DNA from: Pseudomonadota bacterium
GTDB taxonomy: Bacteria; Pseudomonadota; Alphaproteobacteria; Azospirillales; Azospirillaceae
Assembly: GCA_023416455.1 (NCBI GenBank)
Contig: JAEZHQ010000208.1
Location: 1 to 6,154, forward strand
DNA: 6,154 nucleotides
Direction: 5' to 3'
Shown piece by piece: positions 5,446-6,154 of this stretch. The notes beneath the pieces are model-generated. The model was not told the DNA's origin. It saw nothing but the letters and a program-made list of their open reading frames with translations, and ran no database searches. How positions within the stretch are numbered: the stretch's first letter is position 1; each line of letters begins with the position of its first letter. The translations under genes were made by a program, and so were the position numbers.

Positions 5446-6024
5446 TTACGAAAGCGGAATGTTCACCGCCCGCAGAGCGGGCGTGCCGTCGGGAGCCAGG
5501 ATGTAGCGGTGCGCGCAGCCGTCGGCCAGGCGGTGCGCCGGCTCCGCCACCATGTCCCATCCGGTGGCCAGGGCGTAGAGCGCGCGCAGGACGCCGTTGT
5601 GCGCCACCGCCCCGGTCGGCCGGCCGTCCGCCGCCACCTCGGCCAGCCAGGGCCGCAGCCGGTCCTGGACGTCGCGCGGGCTCTCCCCGCCGGGCGCGCG
5701 GAAGTCGAGGCCGAGCCGCTCGCGCTCGCCGGTGAGGGCGCCCTCCGCCCGCAGATCGGCCAGCCGGCGGCCTTCCCAGGCGCCCCAGCGCATTTCCGCC
5801 AGCCGCGGTTCGGGAACGGGGTCGAGCCCGAGCAGCCGGGCCGTTTCCCAGGCCCGCCGCTGCGGGCTGGCCACCCACCGGAAGGCGGCGGTCCCGGGCG
5901 GCAGGCGCCAGCCGGCGACGCGGGCGCGGCCGGCCTCGGACAGCGGCTCGTCGACGCTGCCCTGGATGCGGCCGGCGGCGTTCCAGGCGGTCGGCCCGTG
6001 GCGCAGGATGATCAGCTCGGTCAT
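5446..6024 (-). CDS. Histidine phosphatase-family protein (phosphoglycerate mutase-like)
   Basis: The 192-aa product belongs to the histidine phosphatase superfamily, cytoplasmic enzymes that form a phosphohistidine intermediate. The family covers small-molecule phosphatases, cobalamin-pathway CobC and protein phosphatase SixA. Visible features: the LRHGPTAWN motif with Arg8 and nucleophile His9; GRIQGSVDEPLSEAG (18-32); SPQRRAWETARLL (53-65) with the second conserved Arg; Glu77 in LAEMRWGAWEG, the likely proton donor; GGESPRDVQDRL (112-123); and the second catalytic His142 in VAHNGVLRALYALATGWDM, where an Asn replaces the more usual Gly after the His. The ATG at 6024 is chosen because GGAGGAGAGAG precedes it on the - strand; an in-frame GTG at 6129 would add a Pro/Arg/Ala-rich tail with no family match. 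The substrate cannot be deduced. The start overlaps the stop of the upstream gene by ATGA. Confidence 0.9.
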   Translation of the reverse strand: MTELIILRHGPTAWNAAGRIQGSVDEPLSEAGRARVAGWRLPPGTAAFRWVASPQRRAWETARLLGLDPVPEPRLAEMRWGAWEGRRLADLRAEGALTGERERLGLDFRAPGGESPRDVQDRLRPWLAEVAADGRPTGAVAHNGVLRALYALATGWDMVAEPAHRLADGCAHRYILAPDGTPALRAVNIPLS

Positions 6025-6154
6025 GGCCCTCTCTCCTCCGGCGGCGCCGCCGCAACCTGCCGGACCAGCGCGTCGAGCCGGCGCGCCCGCTGCCGGCCTC
6101 CACCGCAGCGATCTCGGCGGCGCAGTCACCGTACTGGAGGTTCACGGCCTGGAT
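6021..6154 (-). CDS. 3' tail of an unrecognised gene, apparently frameshifted
   Basis: From the window edge one - strand frame reads IQAVNLQYGDCAAEIAAVEAG, with coding-like composition, but it then turns Arg-rich and runs without stop antisense-like through the phosphatase gene. A second frame, closed upstream by a stop at 6126-6128, reads RQRARRLDALVRQVAAAPPEERGP and ends with TGA at 6021-6023. That stop overlaps the phosphatase start as ATGA, a classic operon junction. One extra C in the GGCC at about 6094-6097 would join them as AAVEARQRARRLDALVRQV, a plausible helical C-terminus. So the tail is either a one-base deletion (real or a sequencing error) or my joining is wrong. I do not recognise the family. 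Confidence 0.45.

Noticed and set aside
6025..6129. GTG start at 6129 extending the histidine phosphatase by 35 residues
   Set aside because: The family begins a few residues before the RHG motif, and GGAGGAG directly precedes the ATG at 6024.
1..6154. CRISPR array, insertion sequence, prophage, toxin-antitoxin or defence system
   Set aside because: No regularly spaced repeats, transposase, integrase or terminal inverted repeats, and every supported gene belongs to a common chromosomal family except the unrecognised tail at the right edge.

Overview
The window looks like core chromosome of a high-GC alphaproteobacterium. Protein similarity recalled from memory, the strong G/C bias at third codon positions and the gene neighbourhood (FtsK, LolA, exonuclease III) fit the Rhodospirillales, probably an Azospirillum-like genus. 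That placement is an inference from family resemblance, not a search result.

Layout: (1) bases 1-548 hold the 3' end of the DNA translocase gene ftsK, followed on the same strand by lolA (657-1319), a periplasmic lipoprotein carrier. (2) Next on the + strand come a six-helix HdeD/DUF308 membrane protein (1407-2027), with a strong hairpin directly after it, and a class I glutamine-amidotransferase-like hydrolase of the PuuD/peptidase C26 type (2159-2920). (3) A MarR-family regulator lies convergently on the - strand (2973-3473). (4) An intergenic region of about 400 bp (3474-3870) has an AT-richer half with small inverted and direct repeats, and a GC-rich half with three consecutive hairpins. 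(5) A FAHD1/fumarylpyruvate-hydrolase-like enzyme (3871-4554) and exonuclease III (4564-5358) form a tight + strand pair with a 9-nt gap. (6) Hairpins at 5360-5415 separate them from a convergent - strand pair: a histidine phosphatase (5446-6024) and, upstream of it, the 3' tail of an unrecognised gene that reaches the window edge and appears to change reading frame.

Functionally this is mostly housekeeping: chromosome segregation, outer-membrane lipoprotein sorting, DNA repair and small-molecule hydrolysis. There is no sign of a mobile element, CRISPR array, tRNA/rRNA, defence locus or biosynthetic cluster. The points that merit a second look are the structured intergenic region between marR and the FAH-family gene, a perfect 28-bp palindrome inside the start of xth, and the apparent one-base frame change near 6095. 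I found no convincing undescribed multi-gene system.
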